DNA of 63,152 bases from DAOUAT01 sp964551735. GTDB lineage: Bacteria > Chloroflexota > Anaerolineae > CG2-30-64-16. A program made the translations under genes and the position numbers. This document shows positions 42,993 to 51,778 of this stretch, piece by piece; position 1 is the first letter of the stretch; every line of letters begins with the position of its first letter. Location of the stretch: positions 1-63,152 of the forward strand of contig CAZKEF010000031.1 of the NCBI GenBank assembly GCA_964551735.1, given 5' to 3'. The notes beneath the pieces were generated by a model. The model was given only the letters and a program-made list of their open reading frames with translations. It ran no database searches and was not told the origin of the DNA.

Positions 42993-43331
42993 GGTTTCTT
43001 GAAGAGGGCGTCATGCATGATCTCCGGAGACCTCTTCCCAAGGACATCCTCGAGAAGTTGGGCCACAATGAGATAGCCGCCATTCGAATAGCGCTCTTCA
43101 GCTCCGGGAAGCTTTTCGACCCGGACCGGCCGTGAGGATCGCTCCCCTAGAGCGATGATCAAGAGCCACACCCGGCCAAAGCGCAGATAGACAACCGCCA
43201 GGATCAGGCCGCTGAACGATCAGCCCGATCGCCACGGCACCATTGGTCCGCGCGACGATGCCGCCGACCATGAGTGCAAGGCCCAGGGCGAAGAACATCC
43301 CCGAGATGAAATGTCGCACTTGGGTGTTCAT
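42965..43331 (-). pseudogene. Decayed chimera: small membrane protein joined to a serine hydrolase fragment
   Basis: The ATG at 43331 overlaps the stop of the ABC-2 permease gene by 4 bp, so this was probably a fourth operon gene. The first ~40 residues form a helix (HFISGMFFALGLALMVGG). At about 43214-43218 the frame must shift by one base to keep the hydrophobic reading FSGLILAVVYLRFGRVWLLI. That second frame runs into PGAEERYSNGGYLIVAQLL, which is the YSN motif region of class C beta-lactamase-like hydrolases without its N- or C-terminal parts. It ends at 42965. The join looks like a deletion that fused two genes. Confidence 0.7.
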
Positions 43332-44632
43332 ACTGCTCTTCCTTCCTCTTGTCTGCCAACAAACAGCGCGTCAAGGTACCGTTTCACTGAAAACGCCTGG
43401 CCTGAAAGCAGGTTTTGCGCATGGAACATATCCGCTACAGCCCGAAGCGCCCACCAGGCAGCCGTATAGATCAGCCCGGACGCCAGCAGCAATTGCCAAA
43501 GCGGCACGGCGCCGTTGCTCAACCGCATCATCATCACGACCGGCGCGGTGAGCGGGAAGAAACTCAGGGCAATCGGCAGTGCCGCATTGGCCGAGTCGCT
43601 CAGCGGCGCCATCAGGCCGACCATGTAACCGACGAAGAGCGGAATCATCACGATGACGTTGGCTACCCCGGCCTCCTTCATCCTGGGCACCAGTGCACCC
43701 GCGCCTGCCATCAGGCTGGCATACAACCCGTATCCGCCTACAAATAGCACAACGCCCCAGACGAGGATTTCGGCTGGAAAGACGAAACCCTCCGGCAGGC
43801 GCAGCGTCGAGCCGCCCAGGGCCGAGGCAATGTAAACTGCACTCAGCCAGGCGAGGGTCTGTAGAATGCCCATGGCGCCCAGCCCAAGGGTTTTCCCCGC
43901 CAGGAACTGCCGTGGGCTGATCGCGAGCAGCAGCACCTCCAGGGTGCGGTTTTCCTTCTCGATGCCGATGGTGTTGAACAACCTGCTCGAGCTTACCATG
44001 AAGGCCGCGAAAAAGATCGCGACCATCAACGCCGGGATGTAGCGCACCAGGTCGTTAGACTTGCACGCCGCACCGGGGCGGGAGCAGTCTTCCCCCCTCT
44101 GTCCCGTCCCGCTCGCCGTAATGTTGGTCGTGGTGACGTTCCAGGTGGGGGACCAGGCCCAGTCGGCCAGCTTCGCATCGCCGCCCAGCAAGTTGAGCAT
44201 CAACGTCCGATCCATAACCCAGGGCTGGCCGTCGTCCAGGTACGAGCGCGTGTCGGGGAAGACGTAGAAGGCCCGGCCGCTCTGCATGAAGTCAGGTGGG
44301 ATGACGTAATACGCGGTGATCTCACCGGCCGCCAATGCCCTCTGGGCCTGCGCTTCGTCCACATAGCCGCGCAGGCGATCCGCGGGGATGTCGGCCGGGA
44401 TGGTGCGAATCAAGCCGCTCTGATCCACATAACCCTCGACGGCGATGGTTGCCTGCGATGGCGCGTTGGCCGCGACGGCCGTGCTGCCGTCCCCATTGCG
44501 CTCCCGCACCAGCGTGACGGCCGCCAGGATCACCACGGCGAGCACGGGCACGACGAACGCGAAAATGACGTAACCCGGGCTGCGCAGGGTCTTGTAGATC
44601 TCTTGCCGCATGACCAGAAGCGTCTTGGACAT
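43328..44632 (-). CDS. ABC-2 type transporter permease (second subunit)
   Basis: 434-residue permease of the NatB/YhaP-like group. An N-terminal helix (GYVIFAFVVPVLAVVILA) is followed by a ~170-residue extracytoplasmic part with LAAGEITAYYVIPPDF, then five or more helices. The family-typical phrase EKENRTLEVLLLAISPRQFLAGK lies between helices. It lies 4 bp after the other permease gene, so the pair probably forms a heterodimer. Substrate unknown; Na+ or drug export is known for relatives. Confidence 0.9.
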   Translation of the reverse strand: MSKTLLVMRQEIYKTLRSPGYVIFAFVVPVLAVVILAAVTLVRERNGDGSTAVAANAPSQATIAVEGYVDQSGLIRTIPADIPADRLRGYVDEAQAQRALAAGEITAYYVIPPDFMQSGRAFYVFPDTRSYLDDGQPWVMDRTLMLNLLGGDAKLADWAWSPTWNVTTTNITASGTGQRGEDCSRPGAACKSNDLVRYIPALMVAIFFAAFMVSSSRLFNTIGIEKENRTLEVLLLAISPRQFLAGKTLGLGAMGILQTLAWLSAVYIASALGGSTLRLPEGFVFPAEILVWGVVLFVGGYGLYASLMAGAGALVPRMKEAGVANVIVMIPLFVGYMVGLMAPLSDSANAALPIALSFFPLTAPVVMMMRLSNGAVPLWQLLLASGLIYTAAWWALRAVADMFHAQNLLSGQAFSVKRYLDALFVGRQEEGRAV

Positions 44633-44636
44633 GGCA

Positions 44637-45851
44637 TCAACCCCTCTGCAACACCTGTCGCCAGCTCAACCGCTTGCCATAGCGCAGCATCCCCAGCCTG
44701 AAGGCGCGGCTCGCCAGCCAGATGGCGCCGGCCGCGCCGGCCGTCTGAATCGCCACGCTGACCGCCACCTGCCAGGCCGGGACAATGGTGAACAGGTTGC
44801 GCATGCCCACCGTCATCAGCGATGTGAAAGGCAGGATGCTCATCACGGTGGCAAGCGGGCTGTGCGGTGTGCTGAGAAACGACCAACTGACGTAAAACGG
44901 CACGACATGAAGGATGAAGAAAAGCGCGCTTACGGATTGGCCTTCCTGTACAGTGCTGACGGTCGCGCCGACGGCGGTCATCAGGGCTGTTGCCAACACA
45001 TAGGATGGGATGCCGATGGCGACGACAGCGATAACCGTGCGCCAGTCCATGCTGAGATCGTTGAGCCAGTTGATGCCCGCGGCGCGGCCTACGAAGATCC
45101 CGATGGCAACCACGGCTGTCCAGGAGAAGAGCAGGGTGAGGCTGACGGCCACAATGCCCAGGATCTTGCCCCCGATCAACTGGAGCGGTGAGATGGCCGT
45201 GATCAACACCTCCATCGTGCGGTTCTCCTTTTCATCGGCCACCGCGCTCAACGTGTAACCGGCGCTCAACATCAGCATGAACAGGAACGCGGCCGCGATG
45301 AACAGCGGCATGAGCAAGCCGAAGGTCGGCCCGCCCGTCGGCGCTTGCCGCGCGCCATCTATGGAGCGCACCACGAATTCGGCTCCCGAAGCCGCCCGAT
45401 ACGCGATCTCCTGCGGCTGATCCGCGAGCAGGCTGACCTGCAAAAAGTCGTAGAACTGGCGCCAGGCATTTTCACCCGGCTCTTTGACATAGAGCACGTC
45501 CAGCCGACGCGTCTCCGGGTAGTCTGAGGGTAGAATGAAACAGGCCTGGATCTGCCTGGCTTCCAGCGCAGCGCGGCCATCGGCCTCGGCGGGGAAGGAA
45601 ATGAAGGTGAGCGGGTCGCCATGATCGGCCGCCCAGCGGGTCGCGATCTCGCGGAAGGCGTCCTCAACCAGCACACCGGCGCGATCCACATACCCTACGG
45701 GCAATGAATTGTCCCGCTGCGACTCCATGAACAGGCCCAGGCCGACGCTGAACGCGATGAAGAAGGGGATGCTGAGCAGCGTAAAGATGAAGCTCCGCTT
45801 GAAGACGTTCCGTTGGTATTCGTAAACGGCCACGTGCCACAGCTTTTTCAT
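44637..45851 (-). CDS. ABC-2 type transporter permease (first subunit)
   Basis: 404 residues with the same layout as its partner: N-terminal helix (SFIFTLLSIPFFIAFSVGLGLF), extracytoplasmic segment with ALEARQIQACFILPSDY, and a C-terminal block of about five helices with DEKENRTMEVLITAISPLQLIGGK. The ATG at 45851 overlaps the ATPase stop codon (ATGA), so translation is coupled. Confidence 0.9.
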   Translation of the reverse strand: MKKLWHVAVYEYQRNVFKRSFIFTLLSIPFFIAFSVGLGLFMESQRDNSLPVGYVDRAGVLVEDAFREIATRWAADHGDPLTFISFPAEADGRAALEARQIQACFILPSDYPETRRLDVLYVKEPGENAWRQFYDFLQVSLLADQPQEIAYRAASGAEFVVRSIDGARQAPTGGPTFGLLMPLFIAAAFLFMLMLSAGYTLSAVADEKENRTMEVLITAISPLQLIGGKILGIVAVSLTLLFSWTAVVAIGIFVGRAAGINWLNDLSMDWRTVIAVVAIGIPSYVLATALMTAVGATVSTVQEGQSVSALFFILHVVPFYVSWSFLSTPHSPLATVMSILPFTSLMTVGMRNLFTIVPAWQVAVSVAIQTAGAAGAIWLASRAFRLGMLRYGKRLSWRQVLQRG

Positions 45852-46747
45852 CGCACCCCCCCTGCTGCGACCACGCGGATAAAAATCTCGTCCAGTGAGG
45901 GGATCGCGATCTCGAATCTCTCTAGCTCCACATCGTTCGCCATAAGCGCCTTCAGCACATCGTGTGGCGTCGTGTGGTCATCCAGCTCCCACAAGGTTGC
46001 GCTGTTGTGAGGCCGGGCGTCCTTCACACCGGCAATGATCGGCAGCTCCCCCGCGCTGCGCACCAGCACCGCGTGGCCGGAAAAGCGGCGCTGGATTTCG
46101 TTCAGACCGCCGTAAAGCACAGCCTGCCCCTGGTTGATGAGCAGGATGCGGTCGCACAACTCCTCCACCTGGTGCATCTGGTGCGTACACATGATGGTCG
46201 TCACGCCTTGCCCGCGCAGTTCTTGCAGCAGATCCTTGACCAGTTGCACGTTCACCGGGTCGAGGGCCGCGAACGGCTCATCAACGATGATCAGCTCCGG
46301 CTGGTGCAGAACCGTGTTGATGACCTGCGCCTTCTGCTGCATGCCTTTGCTCAGCTCCTTAACCTTCTTGCTCTTGTGTGCGGCCAGGTCGAAACGCTGA
46401 AGATAGGCCGCCAGACGCTGACGCGCCTCCCGGTCCGGGACGCCCTGAAGTGACGCCATATACAGCAGACAGCGTTCCAGCGAGACATCCTGGTAGAGGC
46501 CGCGTTCCTCCGGCATGTAGCCGATGCGGGACTTCTTTGCCTCGGTCATCGGACCGCCCAGGATGGACACAACACCGCTGTCCGGCTTGAAGATATCGAG
46601 CAGAATCCGAATGGTGGTCGTTTTGCCGGCGCCGTTGGGGCCCAGCAGACCAAAGATCTCCCCGCGCTGGACCTCGAATGACACATCGTTGACTGCGCGC
46701 GTGCTGCCGAATGTTTTAGTGATGTGCTGGACCTGGACGACATTCAT
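45848..46747 (-). CDS. ABC-2 transporter ATP-binding protein (NatA-like)
   Basis: 299 residues. It has Walker A GPNGAGKTTT, Q-loop YMPEERGLY, signature LSKGMQQKAQV, Walker B LIIVDEPFAALD and H-loop CTHQMHQ, followed by the C-terminal extension common in NatA-type ATPases. I chose ATG 46747 because GGAGG lies 6 bases upstream; a longer frame to 46843 has no site. It drives the two permeases encoded downstream. Confidence 0.94.
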   Translation of the reverse strand: MNVVQVQHITKTFGSTRAVNDVSFEVQRGEIFGLLGPNGAGKTTTIRILLDIFKPDSGVVSILGGPMTEAKKSRIGYMPEERGLYQDVSLERCLLYMASLQGVPDREARQRLAAYLQRFDLAAHKSKKVKELSKGMQQKAQVINTVLHQPELIIVDEPFAALDPVNVQLVKDLLQELRGQGVTTIMCTHQMHQVEELCDRILLINQGQAVLYGGLNEIQRRFSGHAVLVRSAGELPIIAGVKDARPHNSATLWELDDHTTPHDVLKALMANDVELERFEIAIPSLDEIFIRVVAAGGVR

Positions 46748-46949
46748 GTTGCGCCTCCACTGGCCTAAGGACAACTGCACCTGACGCGCCTTTGCTCTCT
46801 GGTTAACACAATACGATAAGAACTCCGTGGAGGCATCGGCCAACCGGGTGATTGAAGGATTGGCCAGGTGGATGATTCAGTGCCTTTCTGTTGCCCTTGA
46901 CCGCAGGAGTTCATATACCGGGCGCAGAGCTTACGCTCGGAGGCTTGCC

Positions 46950-47257
46950 ATGAACGGCAAAGCGATCGAAGGCAGGCGTTGGAGCGTCGCTACGCCGGGT
47001 TGGCCGCGCTGTCAGGCATCAGCTTCGCTATCGAGCCGGGGGAGATATTCGATTTCTTCGACCCAAACGGCACGGGCAAGACCATCAGGATCCGGACCGG
47101 CCAACTGCACCCCAGCACGGGCCGCGTCCGGGTGATGTGCTGCGGCGTGGTGACGGAACGGGAAGCGCTCAAACCGCAGATCAGGGTGGTATCACGGTCT
47201 ACGAAAAGACCGAGCATGTCGCTGCCTGTTGTGGGGGTTCCAGAGCGGCCCAAGTGA
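46950..47257 (+). pseudogene. Degraded ABC transporter ATPase fragment
   Basis: After a frameshift near 46975, the frame LERRYAGLAALSGISFAIEPGE resembles the N-terminus of an ABC ATPase. Its Walker A is altered (DPNGTGKTIRI instead of GPNGAGKTTTIRI, with at least one codon lost), and similarity fades by ~47190. No signature or Walker B is present. It diverges from the intact ABC-2 operon. The flanks (46748-46949 and 47258-47426) hold no other gene. Confidence 0.75.
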
Positions 47258-47426
47258 GATGACAGCCAGCGGCCGCAGCTTCGATATTGGGACTGACGCG
47301 CCGTCCACGGTTGGCCATCTCAAATGGCGTGTAATTGGCTGAAACCCATCCGTCTCCTCGGCCGGGCCTCGTGCCGATCCGCTCGCGAACTGCTGTGACT
47401 GAGCTTCAATCGGCGGCTTAGGACGT

Positions 47427-48059
47427 TCAGATGACCAACTTCCGCTGCAATGCCAGCGTCACCGCCGCGACACGGTTGTCCACCCCCAGCTTGCCCAGGA
47501 TGTTGCTGATGTGATACTTCACGGTGGACAGGCTGACCACCAGGCGTTCGGCGATTTCGGCGTTGTTCAGGCCTTCCACCATCAGCCGCAGCACCTCGCG
47601 CTCGCGGTCGGTCAGCGCCTCGGTTTCCTGCGCCTGCTGGTTGGCGCGCACCAGGGCCTGCGCGGCCTCGGAGGAGAGGGTCATCTTGCCCTCCCTGGCT
47701 GAGCGAATGGCCGCGGCCAGCTCGCGGGCGGTGACGTTCTTCATCAGGTAGCCCACGGCCCCGGCCTTCAGCGCGTTCTGCACCAGCTCATCCTCCTGGA
47801 AGCTGGTCAGCGCCACGATCTGGATGTGCGGATGCTGCCGCCTGATCGCCTGCGTGGCGGCCACCCCATCCATCACCGGCATCATCAGGTCCATCAGGAT
47901 GACATCGGGCTGGAGCAACCCAGCGCGTACGACCGCCTGCTGGCCGTTCTCCGCCTCGCCCACCAACTCCAGGTCGGGGTTGACGCTGAGAAAGGCGGTG
48001 AGGCCGGAGCGAACGACCGAGTGGTCGTCTACCAGCATGACGCGAATTTTGTCGTCCAT
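47427..48059 (-). CDS. NarL/LuxR-type response regulator
   Basis: 210 residues. Receiver domain with DD (VMLVDDHS), the phosphorylated Asp in VILMDLMMPVMDG, T in VALTSF and K in YLMKNV. A LuxR helix-turn-helix follows (LTDREREVLRLMVEGLNNAEIAERLVVSLSTVKYHISNI). ATG 48059 follows GAGGA by 7 bases. It is encoded after its likely sensor kinase and should activate unknown target promoters. Confidence 0.95.
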   Translation of the reverse strand: MDDKIRVMLVDDHSVVRSGLTAFLSVNPDLELVGEAENGQQAVVRAGLLQPDVILMDLMMPVMDGVAATQAIRRQHPHIQIVALTSFQEDELVQNALKAGAVGYLMKNVTARELAAAIRSAREGKMTLSSEAAQALVRANQQAQETEALTDREREVLRLMVEGLNNAEIAERLVVSLSTVKYHISNILGKLGVDNRVAAVTLALQRKLVI

Positions 48060-48083
48060 CACTTTGTCCTCTAAATGGGGACT

Positions 48084-48140
48084 CGAGGCTTTAGCCGGTC
48101 TCTTGTGTCTTCCAGAGCAACCGGCTAAAGCCTCGATTCC
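48084..48140. repeat. Perfect palindrome between sensor kinase and regulator genes
   Basis: CGAGGCTTTAGCCGGT (48084-48099) and its exact complement (48120-48135) flank a 20-base loop; the right arm extends as GATTCC to 48140. It lies in the 91-bp gap between the two genes and could form an mRNA hairpin just before the regulator's ribosome site. Confidence 0.85.
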
Positions 48141-48150
48141 AGTAGATTCC

Positions 48151-49812
48151 TCATGGTTGCTGCCACACGACGGAGACCTGCGTGCCCTCGCCGGGCTCGC
48201 TGTATACGCTGAGCCTGGCCCCGATAGCCTCGGCCCGTTCGCGCATGATGCGCAGGCCCAGGTGGTCGGCGGTGACAGCGGAGAGATCGAAGCCCACGCC
48301 ATTGTCGGCCACGGTCAGGCGGACAGGTTCGCACAGGCGTAGGGTGACGACCGCCTGGCTGGCCCTGGCATGTTTGACGACGTTGTTGAGCGCCTCCTGG
48401 GCGATGCGGTAGAACCCCACCTGCACGTCCGGCGGGAGTTTGCACGCCCCTTCCGCGTTGAACTGGATGATGATGCGCGCACGGCTGACCAGCCCTTCGG
48501 TCAGTTGGCGCAGCAGGATAGGCAGTGGAATCTCGGTCAAGGCATTGGGCCGCAGCTCCACCAACAGGGTGCGCATCTCGGCCAGTGCACCACGGGTGAG
48601 CTGGCGCACTTCCTCCAAACGGCGTTTGCCCTCGGCCGGGTTCATCGCCCAGATGTCGGGCAGCACGTCCGCGATGAGGGTGGTGGAGAAGAGGGTTTGC
48701 GTCACCGCGTCGTGCAGATCGCGGGCCAGGCGGGTGCGCTCGGCGATCACGGCGTCCTGTGTGGCCTTTTCTCGCAGGCGCTCGTTGGCCGCACTCAGCT
48801 CCTCGGTGCGCTCGGCGATGCGCTGCTCAAGCTGGCGGCGATATTCGGCTTCCTGCGCGGCCAGCCGCTCTTTGGCCAGGCGTTCTTCGTTAATGTCCGC
48901 CACCATGCCTACGATGTAGAGTGGCGCGCCCTCAGCATCGCGCACCATGCTCATGGCAATACGCGCCCAAAACACCTCGCCGTTCTTGCGGACATAACGC
49001 CGCTCATCGGAGAATTGATTGCACTTCCCCGCCAACAGGTCCTGCAAGGCTTGCAGCGATCTGGGATAGTCGTCAGGATGGATGACCAGGACCGAGGTCT
49101 GCCCGACCAGTTCTTCGCAGGTGTACCCGTACATCTGGCACAGGGCCGGGTTGGCGCTGAGCACTTTCCTGTCCAGCCCCATGATCCCGATGCCGATCGC
49201 CGATGTCTCGAACATCGTCCGGAAGCGCGCTTCCGACTCGGCCAGCGCCGCGCTCTTGCGTTTCTGCTCGTCTATGTCTTCGATCTGCCCCACCAGGTAG
49301 GCGGGCTGGCCCCTATCGTCGCGCACCAACGAGAGGGTCAGCCGGACCCAAAAGACCCCGCCGTTCTTGCGGACATAACGGCGCTCCACGCTGTAATAGC
49401 CGCGTTGGCCCGCCAGCATCTCGGCGAAGCGATCCATGCCCACGTCGGCGTCGGGCGGGTAGACGTTCTCGCGGTCGTTACGTCGCCGCAGCTCCTCTTC
49501 GGTGTAGCCCGACATCCGGCAGACGGCAGCATTGGCGGCCAGGAGATTGCCATCGAGGGTCAGCAGGGCCATGCCGATGGCTGAACTTTCGAACGCCGCG
49601 CTGAAACGCTGCGCCATCTGCCGGCGCTCGGCCTCGCGTTGCTGCAGGGTGTCCGCCAGACGATTGAAGGCGCGCGTCAGCTCGGCCAACTCGGTCGAGA
49701 CAGCAGGCTCCGGCAGACGGACGCTGAGGTCGCCGGCTTGCATCCGTCCCACAGCGGTCGTTAACGCAATCAGGGCGCGCGAGGGGATAGGTCGGTTGGC
49801 TTGAACAGGCAT
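48151..49812 (-). CDS. Soluble PAS-PAS histidine kinase (HisKA_3 type) with a HAMP-like N-terminus
   Basis: 553 residues. The first ~55 residues (LTTAVGRMQAGDLSVRLPE, ELAELTRAFNRLADTL) look like a HAMP domain, but no membrane helix precedes it. Two PAS domains follow (~60-175, FESSAIGMALLTLDG; ~180-300, FETSAIGIGIMGLDR), each with RRYVRKNG. A coiled coil leads to the HisKA_3 phosphoacceptor (ARDLHDAVTQTLFS, His near residue 366) and a HATPase_c domain (EALNNVVKHA, VADNGVGFD, GLRIMRERA). ATG 49812 has GGAG 9 bases upstream; a GTG at 49827 is an alternative. It should phosphorylate the NarL-type regulator encoded next. Confidence 0.9.
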   Translation of the reverse strand: MPVQANRPIPSRALIALTTAVGRMQAGDLSVRLPEPAVSTELAELTRAFNRLADTLQQREAERRQMAQRFSAAFESSAIGMALLTLDGNLLAANAAVCRMSGYTEEELRRRNDRENVYPPDADVGMDRFAEMLAGQRGYYSVERRYVRKNGGVFWVRLTLSLVRDDRGQPAYLVGQIEDIDEQKRKSAALAESEARFRTMFETSAIGIGIMGLDRKVLSANPALCQMYGYTCEELVGQTSVLVIHPDDYPRSLQALQDLLAGKCNQFSDERRYVRKNGEVFWARIAMSMVRDAEGAPLYIVGMVADINEERLAKERLAAQEAEYRRQLEQRIAERTEELSAANERLREKATQDAVIAERTRLARDLHDAVTQTLFSTTLIADVLPDIWAMNPAEGKRRLEEVRQLTRGALAEMRTLLVELRPNALTEIPLPILLRQLTEGLVSRARIIIQFNAEGACKLPPDVQVGFYRIAQEALNNVVKHARASQAVVTLRLCEPVRLTVADNGVGFDLSAVTADHLGLRIMRERAEAIGARLSVYSEPGEGTQVSVVWQQP

Positions 49813-50128
49813 GGATGGTGGCTCCACCGATGCATTGTAACAAACGCAGCGCGCGACGTCTAGTTGGGGGGACTCAGGAATTCCAAATGCAAAACCGAAC
49901 AGGCGTCACCTTGACTGCAAAGAAGCATAGGGTAGCAAGGAAATGCGGCTTTGGGGAGTAGGTGAACGGTGTTTCTCGGGGGGACTCGATAACTGTTCAC
50001 CGTCAGGGTAACGCCCCTGTAGCCTAGCCCCTCGTGGGCGCTCAGGCGGGCACAAGGCCCTATGCTACGGGGTAACGCTGAACAGTCTCACCGGACCTGG
50101 AACGCGATCACGCACCACGCACCACGCA
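49813..50128. other. 316-bp gap with nested inverted repeats, no gene
   Basis: No ORF with coding character is visible. GGTGAAC (49961-49967) pairs with GTTCACC (49995-50001). CCCCTGTAGCCTAG (50014-50027) pairs imperfectly with CTATGCTACGGGG (50060-50072) around an inner CTCGTG/CACAAG stem. GTAACGC occurs on both sides of the structure. This looks like another dispersed structured element. Confidence 0.55.
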
Positions 50129-50131
50129 TCA
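50111..50131. repeat. Heptamer array CGCACCA x2, CGCATCA at the end of the acetyltransferase gene
   Basis: Three heptamers run from 50111 to 50131. The last three bases are the TGA stop codon of the minus-strand acetyltransferase gene, so the array lies immediately at and after the gene's end. Confidence 0.8.
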
Positions 50132-51058
50132 CGTATTCACGCCCACCCACGGCTCGCTCAGGTCGTATTCGGTGAAGCCCAGCGAGGCATAAAGCGCGCC
50201 GGCAGCCTCGGAATAGGAGCCGACCGCGCTCAGAGTGGCGCCCAGGCGGGCAGCACGGCGCAGACCCTCGGCCATGACCGCCCGGCCCAGGCCGCGGCGT
50301 TGGTGGCTGGGATGCGTGCCCACCGGCTCGAACGCAGCGGTGCGCGTCACGTCGTCGAACCAGACGGTGCAAAAGGCCGCCAGCTCGCCATCGGGGGCGA
50401 CCGCCACCAGGTCCAGGTCGCGGCGGTAGAGCGGCGCGCGCTGGACGTTGCGATACCATTCCCAGCCCTCATACTTCTCGTCCGGCTCGTTCGGATGGAA
50501 GGCCCGCCAGGAAACCCAACTGCGCGCCGGTAGCTCGCCCTCGTCGCCCAGCGCGCGGACGGTGTAGCCAGCGGGGGGCTGGAGTTCGGGGATGGGGCGA
50601 TCCAGGAGCCGGCGGCGCTGGTGTTCGGCATGGCGACCACGAACGTAGCCGCGGCGGGCCAGGAGGTCCCTCCGCAGCCCGTCGTCCTCGTGCGCCCACA
50701 GCGTCAGGCGTTGGCTGCCGTCGGGCTGCACGATGGCGAACTGCGTCTCGGCGGTCACCATCATCTCCACCTCCAGCGCGGCCGAGCGGCAGGCGGGATG
50801 GACTTGCAGAAAGGCCTCGCCCGGCCCCTCGGGGTGGAGCACGGCCGCCAGCCGGCCATCGGTCGTCTCCCACAGGAACACGGCGGCTGCCAGGCTGAAG
50901 CGGAAGATGTTCTCATTGACATGCCAGCGCCAGTAATCCCAGCGGTAGAGCGGCCAGCTCCTTTCGCGACGACCATTGAGCAGAAAGACCTCGCGCAGGA
51001 ACGCCCGGATCGCCCAATAGTCATCTTCGCTTTGGTACTTGCGGCGAATCAATCTCAT
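50129..51058 (-). CDS. GNAT-family N-acetyltransferase
   Basis: 309 residues. The acetyl-CoA-binding motif A is in the C-terminal half (EPVGTHPSHQRRGLGRAVMAEGLRRA), followed by LYASLGFTEYDL. The N-terminal half (YQSEDDYWAIRAFLREV, RWDYWRWHVNEN) resembles a second, degenerate GNAT-like domain. The acceptor is unknown. I chose the ATG at 51058 because GAGG lies 6 bases upstream; a GTG at 51070 overlaps the previous gene. The stop lies in a heptamer repeat. Confidence 0.88.
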   Translation of the reverse strand: MRLIRRKYQSEDDYWAIRAFLREVFLLNGRRERSWPLYRWDYWRWHVNENIFRFSLAAAVFLWETTDGRLAAVLHPEGPGEAFLQVHPACRSAALEVEMMVTAETQFAIVQPDGSQRLTLWAHEDDGLRRDLLARRGYVRGRHAEHQRRRLLDRPIPELQPPAGYTVRALGDEGELPARSWVSWRAFHPNEPDEKYEGWEWYRNVQRAPLYRRDLDLVAVAPDGELAAFCTVWFDDVTRTAAFEPVGTHPSHQRRGLGRAVMAEGLRRAARLGATLSAVGSYSEAAGALYASLGFTEYDLSEPWVGVNT

Positions 51059-51066
51059 AGGCCGCC

Positions 51067-51720
51067 TCACGAGTCTCGAATCAGGTACAGCGACACGAAA
51101 GCGATCAGCGCCCAGAAGAGCTTCGCGACATCCGCATTCAGGAAGGTGATACCGATCGAAAGCAGAAAAGCCGCCGCTGTTGCAAGCGGCGAGATGAACT
51201 GCCGCCGCCGCACCTTGACATCCAAGTGCGGGTCAATCAAACGGTTATGCCGCGCGGCGTACCACCAGATCGCCGCGCCGAACAGAGCCGCGAGGGCCAT
51301 GATCAATGCGTAGAAAATCGTGGCCGTACGGCCCGAGTATTCGCTGAGGATCGAGCTGGGGAAGGGCACGAACGCGATCGCCATCAACATCAGGAGGTTG
51401 AGCATCAGCAGCCGGTTGTCGTACCGCTGGATGAAGCGAAACTTCCGGTGATGCCCGATCCAGAGGGTGCCGATCACGAAGAAGCTGATGCCGTAGGCCA
51501 GGTACTTGTGCCAGATGCCCAGCAGCGCGGCACACAACTCGGCATCGCTGAACGCCTCTGTTCCTGGGGGCAAGCGGATGTCCAGCGCCAGCAGCGTGAT
51601 CGCTATGGCGAACACGGCGTCGCTGAAAAAGATGAGCCGTTCCAGCCCGAGATGATCCGGGTCGGACGCGTCCGGCCTTTGGCGGGACGCATCGGTCACT
51701 TTGGGTGTCCGCTGTTTCAT
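51067..51720 (-). CDS. TMEM175/DUF1211-family membrane protein (putative K+ channel)
   Basis: 217 residues with about six helices. The signature FSDAVFAIAITLLALDI in helix 1 is diagnostic of the bacterial TMEM175 family; relatives are potassium channels, whose pore is lined by helix 1. HKYLAYGISFFVIGTLWIGHH is also typical. ATG 51720 lacks a clear ribosome site, and the start is therefore uncertain. It overlaps the region before the acetyltransferase gene closely (8 bp). Confidence 0.9.
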   Translation of the reverse strand: MKQRTPKVTDASRQRPDASDPDHLGLERLIFFSDAVFAIAITLLALDIRLPPGTEAFSDAELCAALLGIWHKYLAYGISFFVIGTLWIGHHRKFRFIQRYDNRLLMLNLLMLMAIAFVPFPSSILSEYSGRTATIFYALIMALAALFGAAIWWYAARHNRLIDPHLDVKVRRRQFISPLATAAAFLLSIGITFLNADVAKLFWALIAFVSLYLIRDS

Positions 51721-51778
51721 GGTGCGATTCTCACACAAGTTAAGGGGGGTCTCCTTGGTTTCTCGTCTTGCACGCACT

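Noticed and set aside
42989..43171. Short minus-strand ORF as an independent small gene
   Set aside because: It reads as the middle part of a serine hydrolase (YSN motif) fused to a broken membrane protein, without start signal or complete domain.
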